From NCBI RefSeq assembly GCF_000499845.2, contig NC_023754.2:6464477-6528476 (forward strand): a stretch of DNA of 64,000 bases, read 5' to 3'. The stretch comes from Phaseolus vulgaris. Lineage: Eukaryota > Streptophyta > Magnoliopsida > Fabales > Fabaceae. Position 1 is the stretch's first letter, and the number at the start of each line of letters is the position of its first letter. Both the position numbers and the translations under genes were made by a program. This document shows, piece after piece, positions 42,805-55,600 of this stretch. The notes below the pieces were generated by a model. That model did no database searches, was not told the DNA's origin, and saw nothing but the letters and a program-made list of their open reading frames with translations.

Positions 42805-45800
42805 ATGATTGTGAGAAAAAACAAGGCAAGTGCAAAGTCACTACTTGTGCTCCTTGTTATGGTTCTTGCCTTTTTCTTTGTCATTTACAATTTGGTATTT
42901 ATGATCAAGCACCGTAAGGGTGGAAGCTGGGTAGCAGATGAGTTGGGGTTTCTTGATCCTGTTATCAGGATGCCTGGAAAGATGATGATATTAGCAAATT
43001 CCCGTTCAAAATTCCATGTTGTGGTGACTGCAACTGATGCATCTTATAGCCAATGGCAATGCCGGATAATGTACTACTGGTATAAGAAGGTAAAAGACAT
43101 GCCTGGATCAGACATGGGAAAGTTCACCAGAATAGTGCATTCAGGAAGGCCAGACCAGTTGATGGATGAGATTCCTACTTTTGTGGTTGATCCACTTCCT
43201 GCAGGCTTGGATAGGGTACAATATTTTCATCTTCTTCTGTCTGAATTATTATCTTTTTAACCTATGTAACTCTTAACTTAAATTATTCACTTCATCCTTA
43301 TAGTATGAAGTTTTAGTTCCTGTGTAAAATAACTGTAAGTTTTGGTCTCTACACACATGCATGTCAGCCTAACTTTTGGCTCCTCACTAATTTCATAGAA
43401 GACTTTCTGGTAGTGACGAATATTATCTCTACAAAAAATCCTGTGTAGGGTGTAAAACTTATAGTAGAGACAACCACAGGGACCAAGCTAATAGTATAGC
43501 CAAACTTTCATTGTTTTTGTTATAGGATAGTTCTTTGTTTGGTTGAAATAGTGCATTTGAATCTCTTGGAATGTTTGTGTTAAGTAATATACACGTATTT
43601 AGCAATTTCAGCTGTCTGGAAGGATTCATAGAGAAGAGGAAGTTAAATATCCTGACGGGTAATAAGACAGATCAGTATAAACAAGTACCTACCAGATCAC
43701 TTCCTTGTTATCTAAATGATTGTTACCATTCTTCTCACTGTAAGAGTTTGATTTTTCTGAAACTTTTGAGGAAATTTGTCTTGCCTTGATATGAAGTGCC
43801 ATTCTTTAATGAAATAATCTGAAGAGATGTGCCCCCACTCTTAGATTTTTTTGTTTTTATCCTTCATAAAAAAGTTTGCAACTTTAATCTCTCCCTCTCT
43901 CTTACCTGGTTGATGATATACTTTTAGGTAAAGTTAGACTAAAAGGGCATCTTTCCATTTTTTGCATGTTTACCATGCGTTTTTTTCAGAAAGTATCAAT
44001 CTATAAGCAGATATTGAAGTTTTTCACCCAAGGTGACACTAAAACACCAGCTTAAAAGCTTTAATATTAAATGTGAGGTGCTTTTTGCAACCTGAATTTC
44101 GCTAATCTTCATTTTGATTCATATTTCACGTGCAATCAGCATTCGATGTTGTTGGCTTAGTTAATTAAATCATCTTATTTAAGAGAAAAAATAACTTTAT
44201 TCAGCTGACGCACTAGTAGCTTGACTCATGTTTCTGTGCATTTAAATACTATTGTACATTTCAAATCCTTTTGCAGAATATAATTACAACAAAGTGGTCA
44301 GATACGTGAATCAATTAACTCCACTTGAAAGTTTATCACCAATTTCGTTATTTGTGATAGTTTTTTAGTATTCCTTACTATTGAATTGATGTCTCAAAAA
44401 AACTTGTCTGTTTATTTTTGTTCAGGGCTATGTTGTCATGAATAGGCCATGGGCTTTTGTTCAGTGGCTGGAGAAAGCAAATGTTGAGGAAGAGTAAGTT
44501 TCTTTATTCTGGTTTTCTAGGATGTTATGCTCTTCAGTAAAAAAACTTAACAACAAGGCATTTCATGATTGATGCAGATATATTTTGATGGCAGAACCTG
44601 ACCACATATTTGTAAAACCTTTGCCTAATTTGGCTAATGGAAACCAACCAGCAGGGTATCCATTTTTCTATATAAGACCAGATAAACATGAAAAAATAAT
44701 TAGGAAATTCTACCCTGAGGCTATTACAGATATTGATCCCATTGGCAATTCTCCTGTAATCATTCAGAAGGTGAATTTTCAACCAACTATTATAGTTATT
44801 ATAAAGCATGATAGCTTCCATAGAGGCACTGATTTTTTTAACATCAGTCATTGCTGGAGGAAATAGCTCCCACATGGGTGAATGTTTCCCTACAAATGAA
44901 AGATGATCAAGAAACTGATGAAACATTTGGATGGGTACTTGAAATGTGAGTGGTACTGCATAAATTTTCTAGAGCTTTTACTTCAGTTATCCTTTTTTGA
45001 CCAGGCACTTGTCAGTAGTCATTTCTGCTTCAATTCCTTTGTTGAATTCAGGTATGCATACGCTGTGGCATCAGCATTGCACGGTGTACGGCATATTCTT
45101 CATGATAACTTCATGCTCCAGGTTTGTTTATTTGTGAATGAGGAATTGCATCTTTTCTTAAGGAAGCAGCATTGAAGTTAATGGCATGCATGATTGAAAT
45201 GTTGCAGCCACCATGGGACTTAGATGTTGGGAACAAGTTTATAATCCATTATACTTATGCATGTGACTACAATTTAAAGGTGAGTTGATTTCTTCTTTTC
45301 TATTTTATATTAAAGTTGCAAGAATGTGCTGTCCTTGATTCATGTGCAAAATTAGAGTCTTACAAGTTTAACTTTGCTTGTTGCATGAGTTATTTACTCC
45401 TATTACTTATCCATTCAGGGGGAATTGACATATGGGAAGATTGGAGAATGGCATTTTAACAAGAGATCGTATCTCTCAGGTCCTCCACCAAAAAACCTTT
45501 CCTTACCCCCTCCTGGAGTTCCTGAAAGTGTGGTATGTCCTAGTCTACAAATTTTCAAAGAAAACAAAGTTTCAGTTGAATGTGCATCTTGGAAATTTGA
45601 AATTGCATTTAACCTTTTTGTTTTGGTGTGTTATAGATATTTTTTGCAGCATGGCTAACTTTTATAAATGAAATAATATTTCTTTTTATTTAATTCTTCT
45701 GCTGTGACATATATGCAACATGTAGTTCCAATGGCTGAGACTTTGGAAAATCAATTAAATGGCAAAATTTGGTGGTGTTTCAAACCTTTTTAAGTGTTTT

Positions 45801-46012
45801 CTAGAGTTTTAAGCTGATACTACAAAGTTTTCATCAACCTCTAAAATTACAATTTTTTTATTTGAAGCTTTATTTATACTATGGTCATTTTGCGGTTGCT
45901 AGTTTTGGCAGCTAATAGATACTGTGATGATCATTTGCAGGTGCAGCTTATAAAGATGGTCAATGAGGCTACTGCTAACATACCTAAATGGGATTCATTA
46001 AATAGAAGCTAA
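42805..46012 (+). CDS. HPAT: hydroxyproline O-arabinosyltransferase (HPAT/RDN family), 8 exons, 365 aa
   Basis: Exons 42805-43215, 44426-44493, 44578-44770, 44848-44945, 45052-45121, 45208-45279, 45419-45532 and 45941-46012; all introns are GT-AG and all phases join. The protein starts M-I-V-R-K-N-K with one membrane anchor (about 12-34), a Golgi type II layout. Conserved blocks follow: F-H-V-V-V-T-A-T-D-A-S-Y-S-Q-W-Q, N-R-P-W-A-F-V-Q-W, M-A-E-P-D-H-I-F, S-L-L-E-E-I-A-P-T-W-V-N, A-S-A-L-H-G-V and I-I-H-Y-T-Y-A-C-D-Y. This family adds L-arabinose to hydroxyproline in extensins and CLE peptides; the legume members RDN1/NOD3 take part in nodule-number control. The sequence alone does not tell which paralogue this is. 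Intron 1 is 1.2 kb. AATAAA at 46022 may serve polyadenylation. It appears intact. Confidence 0.93.
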
Positions 46013-46685
46013 GGAATAGAAAATAAACCACAAATCCTTTGGCCCCTCATGCTAGTGGCTACTATACGAGAACCAACAATTCGGATTACATAAGAATAGG
46101 CTTGTTTCACCCTGAGAAGAACTGTGACTAATGGAAACAACTTATTATCACAATATTATATTTACAGTTCAATGTACCAAATCTGCAATGAAAAAGGAAA
46201 ATGAAAGTAACCACCCAAAGTTTTGAACTGAGTGATAGTATATATGTGCACTATACATCTCAGTTCAAAGTGGTAGTGATTTCCAATGAGCATGTTTAAG
46301 AAAAATTAATAGGAAGTGGTAGTGACTTACAATGAGCATGATCAGTTGTCCGTTAAATTTAATGCAAGGAACTAAGAAAGTCACATCTTTTTTATAAAAC
46401 AAAAAAAGACTCCAAATGCTGTGATAAAAATACAAGTCACCCAACCATCAAGCATGAAGTCTATTATAACTTATGTACTCAACTTCATATCCTTTAGATA
46501 TTGGTCAGTGGAGATTTCTACAATGCCTTAGAAAATAAGAGAGAATCTGAGAAATAAATGGATACCATAAAAGTTGTCCATATTTATAAATAAACCACAT
46601 GGCTCTTTTCCAACTATGTATAGATGTTTTTATATGCATTAGAATGATTGCTTTCATTTCTTTATCTACATGCTTTATTATATTT

Positions 46686-49600
46686 CTAAGGGTTTCTGTT
46701 TGGTGATTTGGATGATCTCGTAGTCAAAGAAGGCTTCATCTGGACTATATGTTCTTCATTCACTCCCATTTTCTTTGCATAACGCCCTGCTTCAAAGAAC
46801 CTTCTAACTGCATCATCCATGTAATATTTCCCTTGTTTAACAGTCATGTCCTTCCCTATTTTACCTGGAAAACTAGTGAGGATATTATCTCCTTTAAGCA
46901 CTGCTGCAAGTTGGATCAATTCCTGCTGAAATTCACTCATCTGGGCATCTTCATTAGGCCCTCCCTCCCTGATCTTTACTGGGGTTGGAAGTTTCTCTGC
47001 ACCAAAATAACACCAGCAGGAATCAACAAAGTGTAAAATATGCAGTCGTGAATGTCATTTGCCTCTACTTCCTGTTTCGTGTGAGCATTCAAAGGTTATA
47101 GAATTTAAGAACCAAGTGTAACAGGAAAGTGAAGTGCTTGTAATCAACCAAGTCTATCACTTTTTCTCTCTTCTTATGTTTGGATTAAAAGGTATAAAAA
47201 AATTAAATTTGAAATAAATTTTACTTCTGTTTTATTTCCAATGTGATAAATGTAAAATATTGATATTGATATATTTTGATCTTATTTTTTTACTTATATT
47301 TAGACATTTATAGTTCTTATTTGTTGCTTTTTTTAATAGTTGTTAGTTCGAATCCATTTTTTCTTTTTTTTATTGTGATGTTACATTTGTTTTCAAGAAA
47401 ATAAGATTTTGGTAAAAAAAATAGAATCCAAGATTCTCGCTCTACTCGCCTAAGAAGTCTTAGAATATATACTCAAGTTTTCCAACAATTATGGCAACAT
47501 GTACCCATGTCGCCAAAGGAAACACTTTGAGAGCAGGTTGAGATGAAAAAGGCCACTAACACACATATCAAAATATTTGTTTATTCTGATCTCTTAGTTC
47601 TTTTCTTTAGTCTTTGTGCCATTGTGAAGCCATAGCAGTTAAACCCCTTATTGTTAGAGGAAACCATTTGACTCATGTAATTTATTTTATCCCTTTTAAC
47701 ATTATTTAGTTATTCGGTTCATTTTCTACTTTGTTTTTAGTGTTTGTTTGGCCTAGCTAACAAAATTATGATTTCAAATTCATAATTTTAATTGTGATTG
47801 AAAAAGCCTTTTTAAAATTATGATCTAGATAAAACTGTGATACACCCTACAACTGTGGAATGGAGGTAGGAATCACCAAGTAAACTGGAAGTCCTCAACC
47901 TTAAATAATGGTAACCTCATTGAGAATTTGATCTTCCTTAAGTAACTTAAGTCTTTTCTCACCAATGAACCGAGTTAAAATCAATTTTATGGATTATTGA
48001 ATTAACTCCATGATTGAACTTGTTGGCCTAAAGAAAAAAAAAAGACTTAGATGGGAAAGGATAGTGAAATTAATCACTGACAACTCTTTTATCAGTTGTA
48101 TCCGTATATTTAGTTTCTTATTCTAAATTTTGAGTCATCTATTTAGTCATTGCTCTTATTCCACATACCTGAAATTTTTATTTAACTCTCTATCCTTTTA
48201 TTATATAAAATGTTGTTTTTATTTTTGCTCTTTTATTCAAAAATCCCATAATTAATTTCTTCTTAATGAGAAGTTATATAGCAAGTATTTGTGGATTTGA
48301 TATTTGGACTTCAATTTACTAGCTACAAATTGGTAAGCTTGACAGAACCGTCAAGTTAATTGCCCTGGAAACTTGCGTCATAGAATTATAATTATTTAAT
48401 TGATTATTTTGTCCATAATAATTTTTTTGGGGTTTGGTAAGTATTTTAAATTTTTTAATTAGTTGGAATTTTTATTTATTATTTGTTAATTATATCTCAC
48501 TGATTTTTTTTTTCTCGAAAAACTCTAATTGTATATCTAAGCTAGATCCGTAATGGTTGAATATTTCCTTGGTCCTGAAATCGAGAAGACCACTAGAAGG
48601 GTCCGAGCACTCCAACGAAGGGAAAGAGATCGCTTGTGGATTACAAGCTCTATGTTTCAAACTATGGCAGAAGAGCAATTCCAACAAAAGATACTTATAT
48701 GGATAGGATAAAAACCAATCTGAAAATATTCTTAAATAAACATTAAATACAGTAACCCTGTTGTTTTTTTCTCATGTTAAAACAGCTCAAAAACCGGATA
48801 TTGACATTGAATATGTAATCGACATTCAATGTTGAATGTTGAAGAAAGACTAAAAATATGACCGATACAGAAGGAGGAGAGAAACACATATAAAAGGGAT
48901 GTGTAAGATAAAGAAAAAAAGGAACAAAAATTCGGCTAGAAATTCATGTGTAGAATCGTCAAGTATTGCAAGACTCGTCACTATCAAGCACTTATCAAAT
49001 TAACATTGTAGAATCTGGTATGATGAAGGCAGTTCTCTATTGGAAGTAATGAATATCCTCATGCGCACCTTAAGGAATTCATCATGATTTGCAACACAAT
49101 ACAATATCAAGGTGTGCTAGATGACACTATCACTATCAGATTGATAATTTCCCATTTTTTTCTCAGAGGGAAAGCAAATTATTGGTTGTAACCATTTCCA
49201 CCCAACACTTTAACCACGTGGGAGGACTTGGTCAACTAATGTCTTTCCCTTCCTGAGAAGGTTAAACAGGTCAAGTTTGCCATTAATATTTTTGTCCAAA
49301 AGGTTGATGAATCAGTGAGTGGCAGAGGATTTGGAGAGATTCCAAGACTTACTTAGGAAGTGTCCTAACCATGGGCTTCATAATTATGATCATATGTGCA
49401 CCTTTCTTGGTGGACTCATGACAGACACAGCCTATTCTTGATGTCTTAGGTGGAGGCAATGTCAATTACAAAACACCAAAGAAGGCAGCAAAGATTTTAA
49501 AGAGCATTGTTTGCAGTCACAGTGGATCTCAAAGGTTAGGATTACGTAGAAGAAATGAATCTGAGTTTGGGGTGAATGATATTATTCTTACCCAAAATAA

Positions 49601-52600
49601 AATCTTAACAAAACAGATTGAATAAAATCTTAACTGAACAGAGCAACAGAGAAATGTGTGTAAGAAAGAAGGTGACACGCACAAAAAGAAAAACATATCA
49701 AATTCTTCAGAAAGGGAACGTCTGAATATTGTAGACGGTTCTGAGTAGTAGAAAGAGAAAAAATACAATCATCCCCCTTTCTCTCTCCACTATCTACCTT
49801 AAATACTAATGCTTGGACCACTCAAAATCCACCAGCTTGGAATTGGTTATTCTGGGCCGAGCACTGCATCTCTTTCTTTCATTGCCTACCACGTGTCCCT
49901 TTTCCATGTTTCCACTATTCTTGGTAATTTCACAGTTATGTTTGTTACATTACCTTCCCCTTTAAAAGAAACCTTGTCCTCAAGGTTTGAATTCTGGAAA
50001 ACCTTGCTTCAGAGCCATGTTATCCTCACACATTGCTTGGTTGTCTTCGAGTTGTTGCACTTGTTGTTGATTCCTAATGATTCTGTTTTGTAATATGGCT
50101 TCCAGTTGCAACACCGAACCTATGTCTGAATTTGTAATGGGTAATGAGACATATGGTTGAACATTATAACCTTTACACAATTTCAGCTGGGAACAATGAA
50201 AGACAAGATGAATAGGATGAATTTTTGTAGGAGGCAAAAGGAGTTTTTAAGCTACTTCCCCAATCTTCTCAATTATAGGAAATGGTCCGAAATATCGAAG
50301 TTTAAACTTCTGATTCTTTCTTAGCAATACATAATGTTCTCTATAAGGTTCAAGTTTCACCAATACCATATCACCAATTTCTAATTGCACTGGTTTTCGT
50401 CTTTTATCCGCCTCTTTCTTCATGTGTTGTTGTGTCTTTTGTAAATTTACCATGAGTTTGATGATTGTAGCATCACTCTGGACGAGTAGTTCCTACACAT
50501 TAGTGGGATCTCGGTTGTTGATGGTATATCTAATTATTTGTGGGGGTTCTCTATCATAAATGGATTTGAAGGGTGTTATGCCGGTGTTGTAATGGAAGGA
50601 AGTGTTGTAACAAAATTCTGCCCATGTAATAGTTTAGACCATTTCTTAGGATTGTCATATGTAAAGCACTGTAGATACATTTCAATGCATTTGTTCAATG
50701 CCGCCAATTTCAAAGTGATACCACTCAGCTTAAACAAATGTTGCCAAAATTGGCTCGTAAACACCTTATCTCGATCAGAAATTATGAATTTTGGAAACCC
50801 ATGTAACTTGACAATGTTTTTCACAAACAACTCAGCCACTTGCTTACTATTGAAGTCAGCTTTTAAACTAACCAAGTGTGCATATTTGGAAAGCCTATCA
50901 CTAACCACCATAATAATAGTGTGCCCATTTTGAAGAGGGAAGGTTGGTGATAAAATCTATTAAGAAATGGACTTTAAGCCTAACTCAACCTTATAACACT
51001 TTGCACCCACTTATAAAGTGGTACCACTTTGAAATTGGTGCAAAGTCCATTTCTTAATAGATGCAAAGTGTTGTTGCACCCACTTATATACTATGAAATG
51101 TTCTAATTTCTAGTTTGATGTGGAATCTCCAACAAAATCCATGGCCACATCCTCCCATGTTTGCTTCGAAATTGGCAACGGTTGTAGTAACCCAGATGGT
51201 AGGGCTGAATCATGTTTAGTTTGTTAACAAATTAAACAATTATGCACATACTCCTTTACATCAGCATGCATACCTTGCTAGTAGAACTGTGTCACAAGTC
51301 TCTTTAAGGTTCTTGTGAATCCTGAATGTCCACTTATCAACTTTTGCAACCAGTTTTGTTGTTCTGGTGTGTGGACAGCTTGATCAGTGAGTGATCTTAG
51401 GCTCTTCTGTCCGTTTTTATAATGAACTAGTGGCCAAGTAGATAATGTCTGAATGTTGCTATAGCCTCCATGATAGCAAAAAACTCCCTTCTGTAAGCTG
51501 ACTGTCTTTGCATTCTATCTATGAGCCTTTTAGAAAAATAAGCAATAGGATGTTGATCTTGAATCAAAACAACACCGTTATCCACTCCTGAAGCATCAGT
51601 TTCCAGAGTGAAAGGTTTTGAAAATTCTAGTAAGGCTAAAACTGGTGCTTTTGTAATTGCAGTTTTGAGCTTGGAGAAAGCTTTGTTGGCATCCGGTCTC
51701 CATAGAGATTTATCCTTTTCAGTAAATCTATTAAGGGAGCTGCAATTACTGCATCGAACTTAATGAATTTTTTGTAGTACTCAGTTAAGCCTTGGAATCC
51801 TCGTAGTTGTTTAAGATTTTGTGGTACAGGCCACTGTAAAACTGCTTGTACATTGTCTTTATCCATTGCTACTCCTTGTCCTTAAACAATGTGGCCTAGA
51901 TAATCAACTTGTTGTAGGCTAAAGGAGCATTGAGAAAAGAAATTGACAAGTATGTTTGTAGAAAACATACCATTCAGAGCATTCATATCTCTGTCTACGA
52001 ATAACTCTGCAAGGATATAAGTATCAGGAATTCATAGTACAGAGGAGAGAGACACCTCTCATAATGTTTGAGCTAAATAACTCTGCAAGGATATGAGAGT
52101 CCAGTTCGAATTCCCCAAGGAGAGTATAAGTATCAGGAATTCATAGTACAGAGGAGAGAGACGCCTCTCATAATGTTTGAGCTAACATTATGCCAATAGG
52201 ATGGAAAAAGAAAAGTGAAAAAGATTTTTAGAGAAGAGCACACCTTAATATTTCTTGAGTTAAATCTAATTACTTAGATATATTTAAAATATGATTTCAT
52301 TGCTTTTTGAAATACCAACTTATGAAATAGTCTAATATAAGCTTACTTAATGGTATTTTATTACTTGTTAAGTTAATCTCACATAGTTTTACAAATTCCA
52401 GATGAACATGCAAAAGCCAAAGTAGAAGTTGCAGAAATCTCAAAACGTTGCAGAAGAACGCCAGGGAAGAATCTACGGCAGATTTTCCGATAACATTGGT
52501 TTCTTGTTTGCCTTCAAATTCGGTTCTAGACCTGGTGCCATTGAGATCGGAACAAATATCTGGAACGTTGCAAGTCCATGTTCCATGTTCCTCCTCCGTT

Positions 52601-55600
52601 TCCGGCGGTCTCCCCCCTTTTCCAACGGTCTCCTCTGATTGTGGCTGTCAGTCTCATGGAACGGTTCCATTTTGGCGGTTGGGTTGGGTTCTTCTTCCTC
52701 TATAAATAGGGTCTCAAGCTTACTCCAAAAATATAGTGACTTTCACGTTTTCTCATATTTTTGATACCCTGTTCTCCTAGAGTTTACTGCTAGTTCTAAT
52801 TTTCGGTTTTATCTGAGAAGATAAACAGTTCCTGTTTATCTGAGGAACTTGCACAATACAGTGAATTATATAGTATGAAGTAACTTTTAAGTTTCATGCA
52901 ACTCAGGAGTTGCTTATTTATCTTTTGGAAAGATCTTTGTCCTTTTTTTCTTTTGTAAACTCGTATGTATAGTTATATAGATTAACTTTTAGTTTGATTT
53001 TGTACTTTGATTCAAAGACATCAATGCATAACAATATGTATTTTCATGTAAATCTTCTTATTCACATTTATTATTATTTATGCCATGCCCAAATTATATA
53101 TATAAGTTGAAAAATAAGATGCAGTTCAAAGGTATTAGATTCGGTTTTAAACCTATTGCAAATTTATAGTCCTTGTTAAATTACATTTTTTCTCATAGGC
53201 ATAAACATGAATGATATGTGATTAGTATTTGTTCAATAATTTAAAAAGGGAAATTTGTTGCTTGTTGATACATAAATGTGATTATAGTCTAATTAGTTTA
53301 TCAAGGATACTAACCTGGGCAATCTGTCCTTGGTTCTGTTCTTGTCTGAACAATGCCCTCAAAGGTTCCAGCCCAAGCATCTCTCTTGGTCAGAAATGAA
53401 GGCAAATTGAAGAGCTTTTTCACTGTTGCTGAAATGGATGAGTGTTCATATTCGGATGTAGAAGTTGGTGACCCATTTGGCCCATGAACAACTGTATCAC
53501 CATAACAAATCAGAAAATCTTGTACAGTTTTCAATAATTCATTATGAGATTCACTGGTTCCATTCAATTCAAGTGACACTAAAATTGTCCAATATAATGT
53601 TAGTTTGAGAAAAAAAATGCTTCATACACTGTTTACTCATATGTTGCTTCATTAATTCATTAATTATAATTTCTAAAATTTATATAAACAAAAACAATGT
53701 ACCTCAGTGCCAAGAAGGCTCCTTGATATACAGAAATACAAGAGAGGGTCATTCTATGTAGTCTCATCCTACAAATACAAAATGGTTGTTTCTAGATTCA
53801 AACCCATGATCAACCGTCATTGAGACAAAACGTTACGTCATGACTCTCCCTTTTTTGTTATTATTTTTTATTATTATTTATTATTATATTATTATTATTA
53901 TAAGAATATTTTTTTCCAAGTCACAATTAATTTACATTTTTATTATATATGAATAAAAAATTGACTTGAATAAAGAATGTACCTTATAATTTAAGCAATT
54001 ATTATGATCAAATTTATTAACCATCTAAAATTTGTCCTGAATTCATGACAGAGCCTTGAAGTTTCCTCCCTGGCAACATGTCACTAACCAACTAAAGGAT
54101 AATTTATTTCCTGTAAGGCATCAAAAATCAATTTCTTTCACATTTTGGCTTTCAGCTTCAGCATAAATCTTTGTACTTGAAAAACGCAGGTGCTTGAGCC
54201 TGCCCAAGCCTTGTCAATTTATATGACCTTTTTTTATCTTTTCAACAATACAAGAATACAAATTTCAACCCACTTGAAGTTTTTTTTTGTTTTTTTTTTG
54301 TTTTTTTAATCTTCGCCTACAACACATAGTGAATTATCAACTTATAATTCAAAAGTGATATATTAATCCACCCAAAACACCTCAGATAACCCATTTATGA
54401 GCCTTATCAGTAAGTAAACCAATCCATAATAATATCCCAGCATTATTGCTCCTTGGTTTTGCTTTAAGACATTGGCAACTACATTGCTTAAACATAATGA
54501 ACCAACATAAAATCAAAGGTCAGTTTCTTGCTTGTGGGGGTGTGTGATTTGGGAAATATTCACACTCTACTCATAGTAATGAGGTTTCACACTCTACTCT
54601 TTGACAACTGAAGATAGAGACCAAAAAAGTAAAAGGTCCCACTCAGCACACCACATCACACTTTACGTGTATGGTCTGTTTTCAAAGTTAGTGTGAAAAT
54701 TATTTTTTTCCGTGTGAGCTTGTGATTGATGAGTCGTGCCTAACTTAAGCAAGTTATTTTATTAAGATCATGAAGGCACCACATGTGAAGGCAGATGAGG
54801 GGTTGTGCATGGAAAGTGTGAGAAGAGAATCTAAGATATTAGTATTCTTCTCTTACAAGTTTGTTGAGCAATAAATCGTCATATTAATAGTGCTGTCTGA
54901 AAACATGTATGTGCCCAAGATGATAAGTCATTAAGTGTATCATAGAGAAAAGCCCATACACTGTTCATACTAGAATGCAAGATGGTATCTTAGATATAAT
55001 AATTTTGTGGACAGGATAAGAATAGACAGAGAGAAAAAAAAGTAGAATCCATACATGTCAAAATAACTCACAGTAAACAAGATGTGACTTAGATAAATAC
55101 TACATATATCATTCAGTTTTTCAACAATGAAATCAAAAAATAAAATAAAAACATATTTTATGTACAAATCTAAAAATAAAAATACAATTAAAATACTTAT
55201 ATATTAGAATAAAATACTACTTTAGTACATATATACACGTATATTTATATAATAAAATTTTATTTATCATCAATTATTAACTTTATTTTAACACAAATTA
55301 TATATGCAGAATAGATAAAAAAATAATTATCTTTTATTGGATAGAATTTATTAAAAAGTACTAAATCATGATAAAAAAAAATTATGAAATAAAACGGGAA
55401 ACCCATAATTTTGTATAACTTTTAATAAATTTCAACCAATAAAAAAATATTCTCAAATTAGTTAAAAAAATTATCTCAAGCTACCTTCGTTATGTCTATA
55501 TCATTCTTTAAATTGTCTATTTCCTTTAATATATTTTCTATTATCTCCATCTTCAAGTTAAATTATAATTAATTTTCGCTGTTAAAAATAACCTTACGTA

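Larger units (their letters stand above)
49980..51866 (-). pseudogene. gypsy RT/RNase H/integrase remnants
   Basis: [11 protein letters not shown] and [11 protein letters not shown] (RT end, 51866-51700). W-E-D-V-A-M-D-F (51150) continues, after removal of the insertion at 50958-51134, to I-T-N-L-P. Then [36 protein letters not shown] and [14 protein letters not shown]. Broken by stops and shifts. Confidence 0.8.
49550..51945 (-). mobile_element. truncated Ty3/gypsy element in NPC intron 3
   Basis: Minus-strand order: end of RT (51945, [14 protein letters not shown]), RNase H remnants, integrase (51180-50250), integrase C-terminus with a chromo-like tail, polypurine tract AAAGGGGAAGG (49955-49968) and a 3' LTR ending at 49949. 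5' truncated within RT, no 5' LTR. Same strand as NPC. Confidence 0.75.

Noticed and set aside
42735..42917. 60-codon ORF overlapping the HPAT start
   Set aside because: Begins with TTG, not ATG, and is in a different frame from HPAT.
46686..46940. Stand-alone 84-codon gene of unknown function
   Set aside because: First taken as an orphan, but phase, splice signals and C-terminal family sequence show it is the last NPC exon.
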